A stretch of DNA of 64,000 nucleotides from Litomosoides sigmodontis (GCA_963070105.1 OY718803.1:1489007-1553006), one strand, 5' to 3'. Positions 1 through 37,047 are shown, numbered from the stretch's first letter. Numbers and translations: made by a program. The notes: generated from the letters alone by a model not told the origin.

Positions 1-1159
1 GTAATTACCTGCGATGATGCTTTATGTCAGTTAATTGATGTTTACCGTTTCTTTTTTTTTTCTCCTTCACGTTTGTTTAGAAGACGAGGATAGGGAATGA
101 GGGATGTTTACTGTTACGTTACGTTACGTGATGCGCAAATTCCGCTCATTTCAATTAACATTGAACAATTTATGGCAACACATTAATTAATTGATTGAAA
201 GTTTTCAGCGATCGATCATATAGCACAAAAAGGAAGAAATTTTCCAAAATTTGCAATTAGCTAGGAAGGCAGACGTGTGCTACGGGAATGCTTTAATAGC
301 TAAAACTCACTGTGCGCCTCTACAACATTGTTGAGGCTAATGAAGGAGTTGTTGATGAGATTGTGAAAAAAAAGGTTCTTTCCACACCGCGCCTCACACT
401 CCATCCATTACACGTTTTGCAGTAGAAGACAGTTCAGCGATGCGTGCGGAAACTCAGGATGAGTTAAATGAGTTGGAACTGTCGTGCGAAATGCTAATGA
501 GACCTAAAATTAGCCATTTTAAAAGTTTAAAAATTTCACATTTTATCGATAGGACATTGTTTTTGACCAGTTTGTTGTGTTCATCTTGTGTTCATTATCC
601 ACGTGAATCGGTGATATCAATGAAGTGCGTTCGTTGCGTTGCGTTGCAATTAAATTATGTTTTAATTTTTCTTTTTTATAATTTAAATGTTTAAGGTGGA
701 AGAATTGTTGAAAAAAGGGAAAAAAAACGACGAACAAAAATAAAATTCACGGAAGACGAATTGCTAGTAGCAAGAAAAGTGTGCTTTACGAAACTCGCAA
801 TAAACTGTCAGTTGTAAAATTTATTGAAAGAATTTTTTCTACCTCTTCTAAAATAATTAATTCCAGTGGATGTGATTGTTCGTTCTATCGTCAACATCCT
901 CAGTTAATCATCCTCATCTTTTCATTCTCTTTCTCTCTCTCTCTCTCATTGTGCTCCCTTTATATGTTGAATTAAACTCTAAAGTTACATGTTACTACTG
1001 GGAAGTAATTTTTAAATTTCTCAATGGTTTCACGAAGAGACAGAGAGGAAAAGGAATTGCGTCATCATTGTTTTCTTGTTCTTTCAGATAAAAGTCAGTA
1101 AAATTTAAAAAGTTTTTTAAAAAAAAGAAAATTGCTATGTAAATAATTGTTGTAGAAAT

Positions 1160-1160
<1 letters not shown>
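1..1160. other. 5' flank, possible gene fragment
   Basis: No complete gene is seen. On the + strand a strong acceptor (ttttgcag, ending 421) is followed by an open frame reading through ATG 440 to the stop at 692-694. Its first part (MRAETQDELNELELSCEM) looks protein-like; the rest is AT-rich and does not. It could be the last exon of a gene lying to the left, or chance. No good donor was found inside it and no family is recognised. Confidence 0.3.
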
Positions 1161-2139
<979 letters not shown>

Positions 2140-2175
2140 TTTACTGAGTAAATAATGACACGAAATTTTACAAAT

Positions 2176-2205
2176 TTTTATTTTCAGCTATTTGCATAGA
2201 TTATT
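2176..2205 (+). promoter_or_regulatory. Probable spliced-leader acceptor of sestrin
   Basis: A tttttattttcag acceptor ends at 2187, only 18 bases before the first ATG of the sestrin model. No upstream exon is needed. This is the usual arrangement of a nematode trans-splice site. A distant cis-spliced 5' UTR exon cannot be excluded. Confidence 0.5.
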
Positions 2206-10393
<8,188 letters not shown>

Positions 10394-12219
10394 CTTTTTC
10401 TCCTTTCCAATTCTCATCTTTTCGTTATTGTGGAAGATTTTTTAAGAAAAAACGAAAGTTTTTTTTATTCCTTTTTAATTAATTTAACCTAAAAGTTCCA
10501 GTTGTTTTTGGTCTTACAAAAAAATTTACATCCTTAAAGCTGCAATAATTTTTATTTCCTTTTAACAAAAATTCCTCGAATTGCTCATTATCGTGTATTT
10601 TGTGAAATGAAATACGTAAAATATTTTAATTTAGAACTTACTAAAATTTAATTTTAATAAAAACTAAAATTTAATTTAGAACTTACTAAAATGATTTTGG
10701 AGCGAATTAATTAACAATGCTTCTTTCTTATCAAGTTAATATATTTTGTCAATACTTGATCCTATAATATTTCATAATTTTTGTTTTAGTTATACACACA
10801 GTCCTTTTCTCTCCTTTTGGTTTAAGTTTTCATGCGTTTTTTTCTTTTCCTTCATATTGTTTTCGTCTTTATCTTGTTTGATATAAATTCTATCATTCAT
10901 TGTTTTGCAATTTTAAATTTACACTGACTTGTATTTGAAAATTGTATTCATCTCATATTAGTGCCATAAATATCCCTTTCACATGTCTCATTCTCTCTTA
11001 TTTTCCTCCTTTTGCAAAAGAAATGAAAAACAAACAAAACTATTTTTTTTTGAAAAAAAACAATCAGCAAGTATTTAAATTTTAATAATTTGAAAAATTA
11101 TCCATCCATTTAATTTTACAATGAATTTCCTGAAAACAAGCAATCAATTATCATAACATGCAGTTGAATTCATCCTGAAATGGAGACGAATTTATTCCAT
11201 TTATATAGGATATTAACAATTCCGAAAAAGTAGAAAAAAAAACTCCTTCCACATATCTTAACTAATGTTTTGTTTTCAGTTAAACAGATGCCTTCATCAT
11301 ACCTCATGACCTGTTTCATCTTTTTTTTTTCACTTTTGGAAAATTTTTCAAGAAAAAAATTGAATAAATGAAATTATTAAAAAGAAGGTTGTTGTTATTA
11401 CATTAATATATGTCATCAATCAATCGAATCAATCGATCGATCAATTCAATCGGATTTGATTCCTAATATGCATACAAACGCATATACACTATCTTGAAGA
11501 CGCACACACACACACACACGCACACGCACATTGAATACATTTATCTATATGCGTACAGGAATATGTTACATTCATCTGTATACGTGTATAATACGTGGTA
11601 CGTATGTTTCCAACGACGTGTACGCTTCTATATGATATTAGGAATGTGCTTTTACCACATAACATATAACAGTAACAATTTCAAAATAGTTCGTAACAAT
11701 ATAATTTACTAAGAATACAAGTAATAATTAAGAGTGAAGTAACAGGCTTCACTGACTTCAAACTAAACCCTCAATTTTTAAATCATTCCCAAAATTTTGA
11801 TCAATTCCAAAAAAGCACCCGAATAATGGATGTCTGTTGGTGGGCTCGAAGTTGAATTGCGACAGGAAATTTCCCCAACTGTTTTGATTAACAGCTCATA
11901 CGTTCGTATGAGCTTATTATGTTGTCATTTTTTTTTTTGCTATTATTATTAAAATTAATAAAGTGTTATTATTTAAGTTAGTGAAGATACACGATTAAAA
12001 TTGGTAAAAATTGAAATTGGTACTATCGAAAACGGGATATATTTATTTGGAAGTTAAAATATGGAGAATGAGATATTTACTTCTTCATTATATTCGCTAA
12101 AATTCATTACGATACTTGTTTCGTGCTTCTTTTTCTTTCTATTTTACTGTCACATATGGATTACTGCTACTGAATGTATGAAGTTTATAGATTAGGATAA
12201 AAGAAAAGTGGAAAATTGA
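10394..12219. other. Sestrin-ced-12 intergenic region
   Basis: 1.8 kb between two genes on the same strand. It holds poly-T/poly-A runs, candidate polyadenylation signals (AATAAA-like near 10655), a short (CA)n at 11501-11530 and no recognisable gene. The spacing is longer than in most nematode operons, so co-transcription is neither shown nor excluded. Confidence 0.6.
12186..12219 (+). promoter_or_regulatory. Possible spliced-leader acceptor of ced-12
   Basis: Two candidate acceptors (tttatag ending 12190 and attag ending 12195) lie 24-29 bases before the chosen ATG at 12220. Both are weaker than the TTTTCAG consensus. Confidence 0.35.
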
Positions 12220-15200
12220 ATGGGACCGGATCAACTTGGTGCTGCGCATTTTCATACTGCTTCAAAACCGCTAAAGGAAATTGACATACGGCTTCCGGAA
12301 AATCTTGTTAAAGTAAGAACTATTCACAGTTGTAATTATTTTTGAGAAAAAAATCTCTCCTATTCGTGTTACTGTCTGCTTAATCAAATAACATTCGCTT
12401 TTGAAATGAATGTGTTATACCGTATTTCTGGAAAAGTAGAAAGTTACGAACAGACATTGTCGTAGAGGAAAAAACTACTCCACATTTATGTTCCAAGCAT
12501 CAGTGTAAGACAAAGAGTAATTTTCAAATGGCTATTCGAATAGCTTAAGGTCATCTTTCATACCTGTTCGTTTTCGATTAATTTTCAAAAAACTTGCAAT
12601 TTTAATAGGGAGAAATTTTAATAAAAAATGAAATATTCATTCATAGAATTAAAATTTTTCTTACAGCTATTAATCTGATGTATTGAAGATTTTCAAGTTA
12701 CAGTTTAATTACCAATTGCCACTCCTGGTGGATAAAAAGGAAACAAATCTTTGATGTCGGAAGAGGTGATGAACATAGAAAATAAAGTGGAATTTTTCAT
12801 CTTAAATCAGACCGTTAAGCCCTTAAGCTGTAAGCTGACATTTGCCAATTTTCAAGTGAATTTTTTACTCCCACCTGTCCATTTATCATTGTCGTATTTT
12901 AGGGAGCTGTGAAATTGGATCCGCATTTAAAAAAGTATTTAGGCGATGATTTTCCTGCAGAATCCAATACAAATGTCACTTGGGCATATGTAACTTTTGA
13001 CAAGCAGGCGAGTTTTTTGGCTTTTAAAAGTCATACAGACAACTTCTTGTTACTGTTTGTTGCGAGTGTCAACATAGTCCATATCCTTGGATTTTGAATG
13101 TTTTTAGATTAAATTTCGATGCGAAATAGATTTAGCTTTTATATATTCACAAATTTTAATTCCTTTGGAAAGTGATCTATTACAACCATCCTTTGCAGAA
13201 TGAAGTTCTGACGGATTTAATTACACGTTTGAGTATTGAGTTGAAGTTACCACAGTCGGAGAGAAATACATATGCATTAAAATTTGAGGATCGTGGTAGT
13301 GATGGTGTTTTTCTGACCAAGGAAAATCGTGGCTTGGTACCACAAGGATTCATTCTCATTTTAACAGCATCTCCGGTATTATCTAATTTTTATCGTTTTT
13401 TGCAATAATTGAATTAAAGTTGCCATTTTTCATTGTAAATCAGTGTAGTTCGAACTTTGTTTTGAATAGTAAAATTGACAATTTGACCGACTTATCACAT
13501 TTGTTTTCTTCACAGGAAAGTTACGCTCATAACATTTTGGGACGCTTGCGTAATCCTTCAGGGGATCTACAGGCAACACTTGCTGAACTGATTGGTTTAT
13601 GCGGCGATATTTCGTTTGCAACACAATTTATGCGTATAGGTGGATATGATTATATATTTGAAGTTATCGAAAAGGGGTTATGTACAGAGTATGCATTTAG
13701 CCTCATTTCTTAGACTAATTCACTGGTTCTTTTTGTCATGTTTTCAGAATATTTCCAAAATTTTTTTGATTTAATAAGCTTCTACAATTGCTTTAATTCC
13801 TGACATCTTGATTTACTATTTACTAGGAAGGAAAAATTAAAAGTGTTAAGCCAATAATTTTGTATTACAATAGGATAAGGTGTATGTTTCAAAATAATGG
13901 GAAATTTCTGTTAGATCCTTATAGATAAAATTATGCATTTATCCAGAAATTAGTGAAATTGTTCAAATTTAAATAAACCTAGCCAAATAATTGACGATAC
14001 TTCATGCAATTCGCCTTTAGTAGCGTCTCTTGTCTATCTCGATTGCTGCAAGCATTACTGATGTTAATGGATCATTCTGGTTTAATGTATTGGTCACAAG
14101 TATCGGATGCATTTGTTTCAAAAATAGCAGAAAATATTACGGGCAGAGCCAAACAAGAGGACAATACCTTACTAGTTTCGTCACTTAATATTATCGACCT
14201 CATTTTGAACTCGAAAAAGTATGAAATTTTTATAACACATATTTAAGTGTTTGTGAACTTTGTGTGTTATTAACACATATACGCTTTGTAATTTTTGCAA
14301 GCGATCTTTTTGGTTTTACTCACCACTGTAGCAGTTTAATTGCTATTTGCTATAATTGATATATCTGGGTTATCCGTAGCAGACTTTTGTTGTTGCCAAC
14401 TGATTGCTTTCCTTAAATTTTCAAAATTATATTATTTTGATCCCTGCTTAATTTTGTGTACATGGACGTATTTCTGGAAATTTCCTGTGAGAAGACTTCA
14501 TTCTTTTGGTGGTGCCAATGATTTCGAATTTCAGTGAGGACAAAATGAACCTCGTACTGAGGGAAGTACCATTCGAATCTCTTATACGTCATCTTGAGAA
14601 ATCAGACGAACGAGTTATCTTGAATGTTTTGACATTAATGAATTCTTTATATGGCAAGGCGAGAGATCATGTGAAAAATGATATCGTAGAGGTAAGGATA
14701 AAGAAAATTTTGCTTTTATTACTTGTAATGTCTTGAAAAATAATGTTAATACTAGAATTTGTTCCATTAGCAGTTAGTTATCTTCAAAGGTTGTAACAGT
14801 CACATGCTCATGGATTGGTCGTATTATTTATTCTTTAAACATGGTTTAGGTTTTTAGAGTTATGTTTTTAATTTTGCTGAAAATTTGCGCTTAAGAGATT
14901 AGTAATTTTATTCTCTTGTTTTTCTCTTATTTTTTATTTCTCTGCTTTCGTATGTTTCAGTGTTTGTGTCTTTTATTGAAAAATACGCCATTGGTCTGCA
15001 GGTTTTGTAAGAAAGCTCATGGTCCCCATGTAAAAACGTACGTTTCGTGAAAAGACATCGCGTTTGTTCACTCACTTCATTCACTGAAACATTTGAAAGA
15101 ATCTCCATAAATAGTGCCGTTTCAGCTCATACTCTGCTTAATGTTAAGTTTTAAGCATCTTCATGTAACACCTTTTCGTTGCGCAATTGAAAAATCAGTG

Positions 15201-17869
15201 CTAAGGAAAGGAAAGCAGTTGGATGTTGGAATTGAGCAGCAACTCATTACAATACAGCGAATTCAGCTGAATAAACTGTCCCAAAAAGCCATGCGCATTC
15301 CTACAGAAGCAGAAATTGAACGAGTTTTTGTAGGTTGAAATTGGAAAAATCAAACCTTTCGAATTTATATTTCAGGAAACGAAAACTCCGTTTTTTTGCA
15401 TTCAAATTCTATTAATAAATATTATTGATCATGTGGAAGTGATTTTTGTAGAATTTTGTTCTCTTTAAATTTAAATTAGCTCTACAGAATTTAAAGAAAG
15501 CCTGACAAAACTTGTGCTTCATAATTGTCAAATTTTCAGCAACTCAAACTTCTGAACGGTGAAGGGAGTAGAGCAATGCATGCATCAGAGGAAAGGCGTA
15601 CAGAGTTTCTAAATTTCACGGAAGCGGTCATACAAACTCCGCCAGGATCGTTAGCTTTGGAAACGATTCTCTTATTTGTTACTCATTACGCCGATTCAAT
15701 TGCAAAAGTAAGTTAATAACCTTTTAAAAGAAAATTCATTTTGAGGCAAACCGTCTTGTTGGATGCAATTTCTTCGAATGTTGTTATAAGACGATCTAAT
15801 TGATACTTAATGCATTACATGTTTTTATCAGATATCCATGGAAAATTCAATGAGGTCTGATAGCAGCATATGGTCTTTTTTGCCAGTATCGGTTCATTTG
15901 GTACAAATGCTCATTGATATTCTTCATGTTGCTAATGAACCTGGTAATATTTTGCAAATCATTTTTTTGTACTGCTTAAATTATTGGTGTGTAAGCGATA
16001 GATGACTAAGCTATTTATAGAAGAGGGCGATCGAATGATGATTTTATTGTTCAAAAGTGATCGACCGTTTTTGGATCTTTTTGCGGTGCTTGTAAAACTT
16101 TTTCATCGTACATGGCATGAAATGCACGCAAGTGAGGAAGACATCAAAAAGGTAAACGGAAAGCTTAGACTACGTTTAATAGCTTTTTTGTTGTATTGAA
16201 GCTTTCTTGAATTGAAGTACTCGAGAAATGCAAGAAAGAAATTTATTTTAGGTTTTGGCAGTTGTTCGGAAGCAAATTGATGTGTGCTTGCTAGAGAAAC
16301 CAGATACAATTGAAAGGTTGGAAGAGTTGCTGGCAGCTCATTCATATCCACACATGAAAAAAATTTGGGAAAAAGAAAGGAGTGCTAAAGAAGCAGAAGA
16401 ATTACAAAGTGATGCTGTCAAGTAAATTTTTAAAGCCCAAAATGCTTTACTTTTTTGGGTCTGCTACATTCAGAAATGATTAACTGAGTTAATTTTAATC
16501 ATTTCTAGAAGATTTCATTTTTTTTCGATAAAATGAGGTTCTATTGCTATGGACTTAGCATAGAAATTCGGAAATGTTTCAAATGTGGTGAAATCTGCTT
16601 GCCTTTCAGAGAACTACGGGAGTACCTTCGACCAAATATTGTTGAACTGGTCTTGAAGAATCGTAAAAATGTATTAAAGAATGGCTATAAATTTGGGAAG
16701 TTAGTAAAGAGCAAGCCTATGCAGAAAGGTTTTATTTTGTTTATTAATTTGTGCTGTAACTTCATTTGCGGCAACACTTCACTCGAACTTTTCCAGTGCA
16801 GATGGATTTGAAAATTGTGACACTTCAAAAAAGAGAAATATAAAAATCTATGAATGTGTTAAAGGATAAATGCAAGAATTTGAAAGTGACAGTAATTTGT
16901 TATGCTAAATCAAATGTGATTTCATTTTTAGTGTTTGTAGCGTATGTTTTTTATCTAAGTCTTTAGTTGCGAATGGATATATATGCTAATTCTTATAAAT
17001 TGATGTAGTGTTATATTTTTACGTATGAAATTTGTTGAATTACCTCAGATCGAATTAAAAAAAACATTTTTTGAAGAAAAACAAAAAGCTGGCTACTAAT
17101 AAATATTTTTTGAGGACAACAATTTTGGTTTTGGAAATTAGATGCCAATGAAAAGACACTGATTTGCACAGATTGCTCAAACACGGAATCATCATCGTCA
17201 GATGCGAATTCTACCGGAAATATAAAAAGTGAGGTTAACTATGAATCTGCTATCAGTTTTATGTGAAGTTTTATGTCCAATTACTTGTGCATAATTCTGC
17301 ATAATTAAATGACATTTGTTTGCAGTAGATGTTGCTGATATACAACGCGTCGTAGGTGGAGGTGAAGGCGATTTTCCAATGAGTAGTTCAAAGGGAAAGA
17401 AAAATTCAAATGTACGTGGTATAACGCTAGAAGTTGGTAATAAGCCGGATCTTTATCATTTGGTGACTTTCGATGAACAAACGATAAATGCGTGGTGTGA
17501 TGGTATCAATGCTCTGATTGGTAATTCGTTTATTGTTACTTTTTGCATTCGACGTTTTTCATTGGATCAAAGTAGTGTTACTTTTGTTAAGATATAAACG
17601 TCGTGTTTTTGTTGACAGCATGGCTGCTCCTGAGTGCTGAAGTTTGAATTTTCAATCAGCTTAACTGGAAAAGTCTATTTATAGGTGTCGATAAGCTTTC
17701 GATTCAAGCTCAGCGACAAGTGGATCGATTTTTAAATATTGAGCTGAAAATGCGATTGCTTGAACTAGATCACATTCCAAATTCAATCGAAATACCACCT
17801 CTACCAGAAAACTTTGATTGGATCCCAAAAAATATTTGTGACAACAAAATTTGCATAACGAAAGTATGA
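12220..17869 (+). CDS. ced-12: ELMO / CED-12 engulfment protein (15 exons, 764 aa)
   Basis: Exons: 12220-12312, 12903-13007, 13199-13375, 13516-13688, 14021-14218, 14535-14691, 15126-15323, 15540-15707, 15832-15943, 16021-16151, 16252-16421, 16610-16728, 17115-17228, 17326-17520, 17685-17869. Phases agree throughout; total 2295 bases. Length fits ELMO proteins (about 730 aa). Family role: partner of a DOCK180/CED-5 exchange factor that activates Rac for corpse engulfment and cell migration, at the cytoplasmic face of the membrane. N-terminal Ras-binding-like and armadillo region: residues 32-301 (SYAHNILGRLRNPSGD, MLMDHSGLMYWSQVS). ELMO domain: about 302-504 (TEAVIQTPPGSLALE, LFHRTWHEMHASEEDIKK). 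PH domain: about 562-703 (QQFWFWKLD, WCDGINALIG). A C-terminal proline motif IEIPPLP (739-744) matches the DOCK SH3-binding tail. Uncertain points: exon 7 could start at 15156 in the same phase, exon 13 uses the weak acceptor ttttgag, and exon 2 has a GC donor. Confidence 0.92.
13005..13013 (+). other. GC-type 5' splice site (ced-12 intron 2)
   Basis: The donor is CAG|GCGAGT, with GC in place of GT, paired with tttgcag ending 13198. It is the only site that keeps phase 0 between DKQ and NEVLTDL. The nearby GT at 13012 would shift the frame. Confidence 0.75.
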
Positions 17870-20043
17870 CTCGTAGTGAAAATTTACTTTGTACTATCAA
17901 AGATATTTTACGTAAGTGCCATAATACCTTATAGTTGCATTTTGAAATATATTTCCATGTTGGATACTTGTTTCATGGTTTCTTTGTTTTATAACATTAT
18001 TTATGTAACATTTGGTAATTAATTTGTAGTTTTAACTTATATGATAAATATTCTTGCTGCAAATTTACATTAATTAAGGGTTGTGAGTTCTTTTCCTAGA
18101 AAAAGTATTGTTCACATCACTGAATATGTATCAAAAATTTCTTGTACTTAAGATTATTAACGTGTATAGTAATTCATCACTGTATTATATTCATTGTTTA
18201 TTTTTCGTTTTCGTTTCACAGTTTAGTCTATGAAATCAAGTAATATTTCGAGAGCAACATATATTTATCATCCAACTTTTGATTCGATTAAAAAAGTATT
18301 TGTGTTATTTGTGATATAACGATATGGATTGATTACTTGTACTTTATTGATTATCCAATTTTTTTATCTGAAAAATTCAAGTTATAAACTCCTGAAAAAA
18401 ATTTCTTTTTTTTTTCAATTGTTTGCAAAATATTTTATTTAGTGAAAAGTTACATGGAAACAATGATATCACGTTTTATCATAACAACAGCAATAATAAT
18501 GGTAGTAATGAAAATTAATAATTGTGATAATTATAATAATATTAGTAATAGAAGTGGTGATAATATGTAAGCAAGCTTGACGAGTTAAAAGTAAAACAAA
18601 CAAAAATAGAGAAAAAGGAGAAAGCGTAACGAAGCATTTTATAAAAAAAAGCACACAAAGAGTGAGAGAGAAAGGACAGACGAAAAGAATGAGAAAAGGA
18701 AAATTAAATGAAACAAATATTTTACATAAAGATAGAAACAAAAAAAATTCGTATTTTAACAACTTAAAATTTCATATTAATTAAATTTAACGTAATTAAA
18801 ACTTGATTGGGCTGTGCGTATGCCTGTGTGCTCTCTCTGTTATTCCACTTTATCCGAAAATTACGGTATGCAAAGGAAAATTAAATGAAAAAAAAACACT
18901 TTCACCGCGCATTTGTGAACAATAGACATACAGAATAAAAGAAAAACATTATGTGTAGTTACAGAAATCGATTAATTAAAAGGTGCAGTACCCACTCGCA
19001 TACCGTAGGCCCGAATACTAATTTTTCGCATACTGTAACGGACCAAATATTCCCTCATTAATAATAAATAATAATAATATGAAAATATGCAATTTTTAGG
19101 CCATTTAACAAAAATTGTACTTTTTTTCAAAATCGCAAACAATTCTGTACAGAATAAATGCAATCAAATGTTGATCAAATTAGTTATTATTTCAAAGGAT
19201 TCAAAACCGCTCCATTTTTTTCACAACGGCAATTACTAAAAGAAACAAGAAAATACAATAAGTTGAAGAAATATTTTATTAAAAAAACTTTTATATACAT
19301 GACTAAAACAAATAAATTAATCCACTCACTATGAATTAATGCGAACAAAATACTAGAAAATTTTTGCAAAAGTTTTTACTATCTAAAAAAAATTGAAAGT
19401 TTTAAGCTGTTCTATTTTTCCAATTTCTTAATTTCAAACCATTTTCTAATTGAGAAAAAGGAAACAATGAATGGGTAAAAAAATTTTAGTAACAAAGGCC
19501 ATTATTACTATCATTAATGTTACTGCATTAATAAAAAAACAGACAATTTCATTTGCAATTGATCCTTAATTACATAAGCATTTGTAAATAAAGCAAAGTT
19601 TAAATTGAAAAATTTTAACCAATCAATTTGAAATATGTTATTTGCTGTTCTCTTCCATCTTCTTTTTAGTTTTTGTGTTTTCATTCTTAACTCTTTCTTT
19701 GTATTGTTTCCACAAATAAAACAAATTTGTATTTTACGGATATACAAAAATATTCAAAAATATTTCGCTTTTAAATTCACGTTTTATATACAAAAACACA
19801 TTTAACTGTAATTATGAAAAGGGAGAAAAAAGTCACAGTAATAAGAACATTGTACTGGAGATTTATTGCTGCAAATAATAAATTAATTATTTGTTTATTG
19901 GAAGTGCAACACAGGTAAGCGCATCTGAGAGGAACTTTACTCTTATTTATCAATAAAAAGTGATTCACTTCAAATATTACGAGCGATAAATTTCATAGGT
20001 AAAAATTTTTTGATTATTACACGCAAACAAAATTATCCTATAA
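17870..20043. other. Convergent 3' region of ced-12 and the Frizzled-like gene
   Basis: 2.2 kb between two convergent stop codons. It must contain both 3' UTRs. Several AATAAA-like signals lie on each strand. No gene is seen; the short open frames are AT-rich and family-less. Confidence 0.6.
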
Positions 20044-32818
<12,775 letters not shown>

Positions 32819-34852
32819 TCGATTAAAGCACCCAAATATCGATGCTATCAAATATTTCCATATTACTCCACCGAAAGGGAAAGGAAGTTCAAAATAAGCA
32901 AAAGAACACAAATAAAATTACTCAAATTTGTTAGTTAATAAAAATTAAATTGTTTGTTTGTTCAAAAAACAAACATTGAAAAAGCAGCTTAATAAATGAC
33001 AAATGGGGTCAGTAGCAGCTAAAATCGTACAACAAATAATTCAAATAAATAGTGAGGCATACACATATGACGATGATGTCGATAATGGTGATGATAAAGA
33101 TAATGATAATGATAATGATGGTGAATGTGATATGTGATTGTTATTTGATTGTGATGATTACACTGACTGGTACAACCTGTAAAACAAAAAAAAAAGCAAA
33201 AAAAAATTTCCTTTTATTTCTTCGAAAAATACAAAAGAATATACATATGTATGCATATATTTCGCATACATTTTTACAAAAAAAAAAAAGAAGCAAAAAT
33301 TCATGTGAAATGGAAAAATGCCCTTTTTTTGTGTGTGCAAAAATTGTTTAAATAGCAACAAATGTTTAGAAATAATAAATATTCATTTGAAATTTCTATT
33401 GCATAATTTATGCGAATGATTAATTCACAACAATAAACATTCCATTATGTTCATTTCATTGTGTCATTATCATTTTAAGCATAATAGGAGGAATGCATCG
33501 ATTTATTTCTTAAAATATTTCGCAACACATTTCCACTATATGAAAGTACGATTAAAAATAATTGTAAATAATTAATTAATTTATTAATTAGTATGCTTTA
33601 TGCATATTAACACAATGATAAAATAACAATGATATGTTGCAACTAATTGAATTGAAATTAATAGGCGAAAACAAAAATGTATGCATTTATTTGTTATACA
33701 TTGTTATTCTATGAATAGTACTGTAGCATATATGATTTACCTAATTAACATTGCTCGAAGTGTTAATTAAGTAAAGATAATTCACAAGCAATGATGACTA
33801 CTAGGTTTGTAATTTTTTTTAGCACAAAAATTTTGTGCAAAAAAAAACTTTTGTCAATTAGGGCACTAACGAGGAGGCATTAAACTATGAAATCGCACAA
33901 ATAAAATTATTTAAAAAAAAATATGTGTATGCACATATAATCTTCACATGAAAAAAAAAATTCAAAAAGTTCACGATCGATAAATGACCATCGTTTCTAA
34001 TAAATGCACTAACAATGGCAATTTTTGCTATTAATTGCACATTCATTACTGAAGATATGCAAACACATTTGTTTAATTATTAAAATGGATTTAAAAAATT
34101 TCAAAAAAAAATGGAAAAATTGAAATTACTTCTACTTCTACTACTACTACTACTACTACCACAAAAAAAACACATTAAATGAAAGGATGTTATAATTTTG
34201 CCTGAATGAAAAAACAATTTCATTTTAATTTTTTACATATGAAAGCATATTTGCTAGCTTTCTTCTAAGAGCTAAATTAGCTGTTTGCTGTTTTTCCTTC
34301 TATCTTTCTTTGAGTTATGCAAAATTTGGTTAATGAAAACAATTTTATCCTGGTTTTTTCCACTAATGAAAGTTAATGATTAATAATTATTAATTGACTG
34401 TTAATGATTAAGTGTTGTCGATTACAAATGAATGAAATAAACGTGCAACTTTGTTTTTCACTTATTAGAAGTTATCTTTTAATAATTTAGAAAAATTAAA
34501 ATATTTGTTTAAATGACTTTTTCAACAATATTCTTCCAGGCATAACATACGCATGCACGCGATCAGTAAAGTTAACAAGTAAAATGCATTGATAATAATT
34601 ACGCATGAAGTGTAGTAAGGAAAAGAATTTATAGTAGCGTTCGGAATAAGATTTATTGCATGAATATATTTGATTACTATTGTAGTGTTCGAGGAAAAAA
34701 GCAATTATTGAATTTGTATGAAACAGTAGCAAAGGGAAGTGATATATTAGTACCAATACGAAAAACAATAATTACTTTAAACAACAATCATAGTGATAAC
34801 AATAGCAATATTATTATTAATTGATAATAATGAGTAATAATAAATAGTAATG

Positions 34853-35915
<1,063 letters not shown>

Positions 35916-36427
35916 CAACAAATATACAATTACAAATATAAATTATAAATAAATATTAAGCTGAAGTATGTAATTACTAATCTAATCCATGTTAATTATT
36001 ACTACCATATCCAACTGTTTGAGAAAAAAAATGCTACAAATGGAAAGCAATTCTCGCTTTTGTTTACCTGTTTACTTATTTACTTGTTCATTTTAGGGCA
36101 TTATAGTATGAGATAATATAAATAAAAGAAAACAAATTAAAAACAGACGGAAAATTTGATTGATATGGTAGGAACCACTACTACTACCAGTAGTACCACT
36201 ACTACTACTACTACTACCAGTGCTACCATCACAACAAATATTCATTCACTCATAAAATTTTATATCTCTTAACAAGATTTATTAGAAGCCGTTAACAAGC
36301 AAATAACACTAACCAATTTTCACTATTATTTCTTGTCACCTTAACTGTTCACCTTCCAGCACTCCCTTCTTTTCCTTCATTCATCCTCCTCCACTCGATC
36401 AACCTTTCTATGCTATCACCACCATTA

Positions 36428-36622
36428 CTATCACCACCACACCACCACACCACCACACCACCACACCACCACACCACCACCACCACACCACCACCACACC
36501 ATACCACCACACCACCACCACACCACCACCACACCACCACCACACCACCACCACACCACCACCACCACCACACCACCACACCACCACCACCACCACTATT
36601 ACCACCATCACCACCACCACCA
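36428..36622. repeat. (CCA/CACCAC)n array
   Basis: About 195 bases of CCA with frequent CACCA shifts. It is the most GC-rich repeat in the window. The minus strand is a TGG repeat with many G pairs. The Trp/Val/Gly and His/Thr/Pro frames here are artefacts. Confidence 0.95.
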
Positions 36623-36784
36623 CTCATCACCTTCACCTGCTTCTTCTTGTCTATCTCGTTCAACGATGCTGAATGAATGAACCACAATGAAATTATTAAT
36701 GAAAGTGAAAAATTCAATTATTACTCCGATGATATCATAACAAATTACTTATGTATATGAAATTACGAGATTTTTTACGTGTAA

Positions 36785-36838
36785 AGGAGAGAGAGAGAGA
36801 GGGAGGGAGAGGGAGAGGGAGGGGAAGGGGAGGGAAGT
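36785..36838 (+). other. Purine tract with G-quadruplex motif
   Basis: GA repeat running into six runs of three or four G with one- to three-base spacers (about 36801-36836). All purine on the + strand, so triplex formation is also possible. Confidence 0.7.
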
Positions 36839-37047
36839 AATAAATGCGATAAATAATAAAAAATTGCAGTTAGCTTTTTATTTAGCTAAAAAGCAGCAAA
36901 CATTGAGCAAGAAAATCATCCAAATTGTATATAAAGGATAAATAGGAGATGGACGTCAGGAGAGGAGGGAGGAGAAGGTAGGGAATCCTTTTCGACTCCT
37001 CCCTTCCTTTCTCCATTGATGGAGAGGAAAAGGGGTGGGAAGAATGA

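Noticed and set aside
14961..15023. Possible extra ced-12 exon after tatgtttcag
   Set aside because: Open for 21 codons (CLCLLLKN...), but no counterpart in ELMO proteins, and phases already agree without it.
36349..36717. Trp/Val/Gly-rich and His/Thr/Pro-rich frames
   Set aside because: Both come from the CCA repeat; flanking residues show no family.
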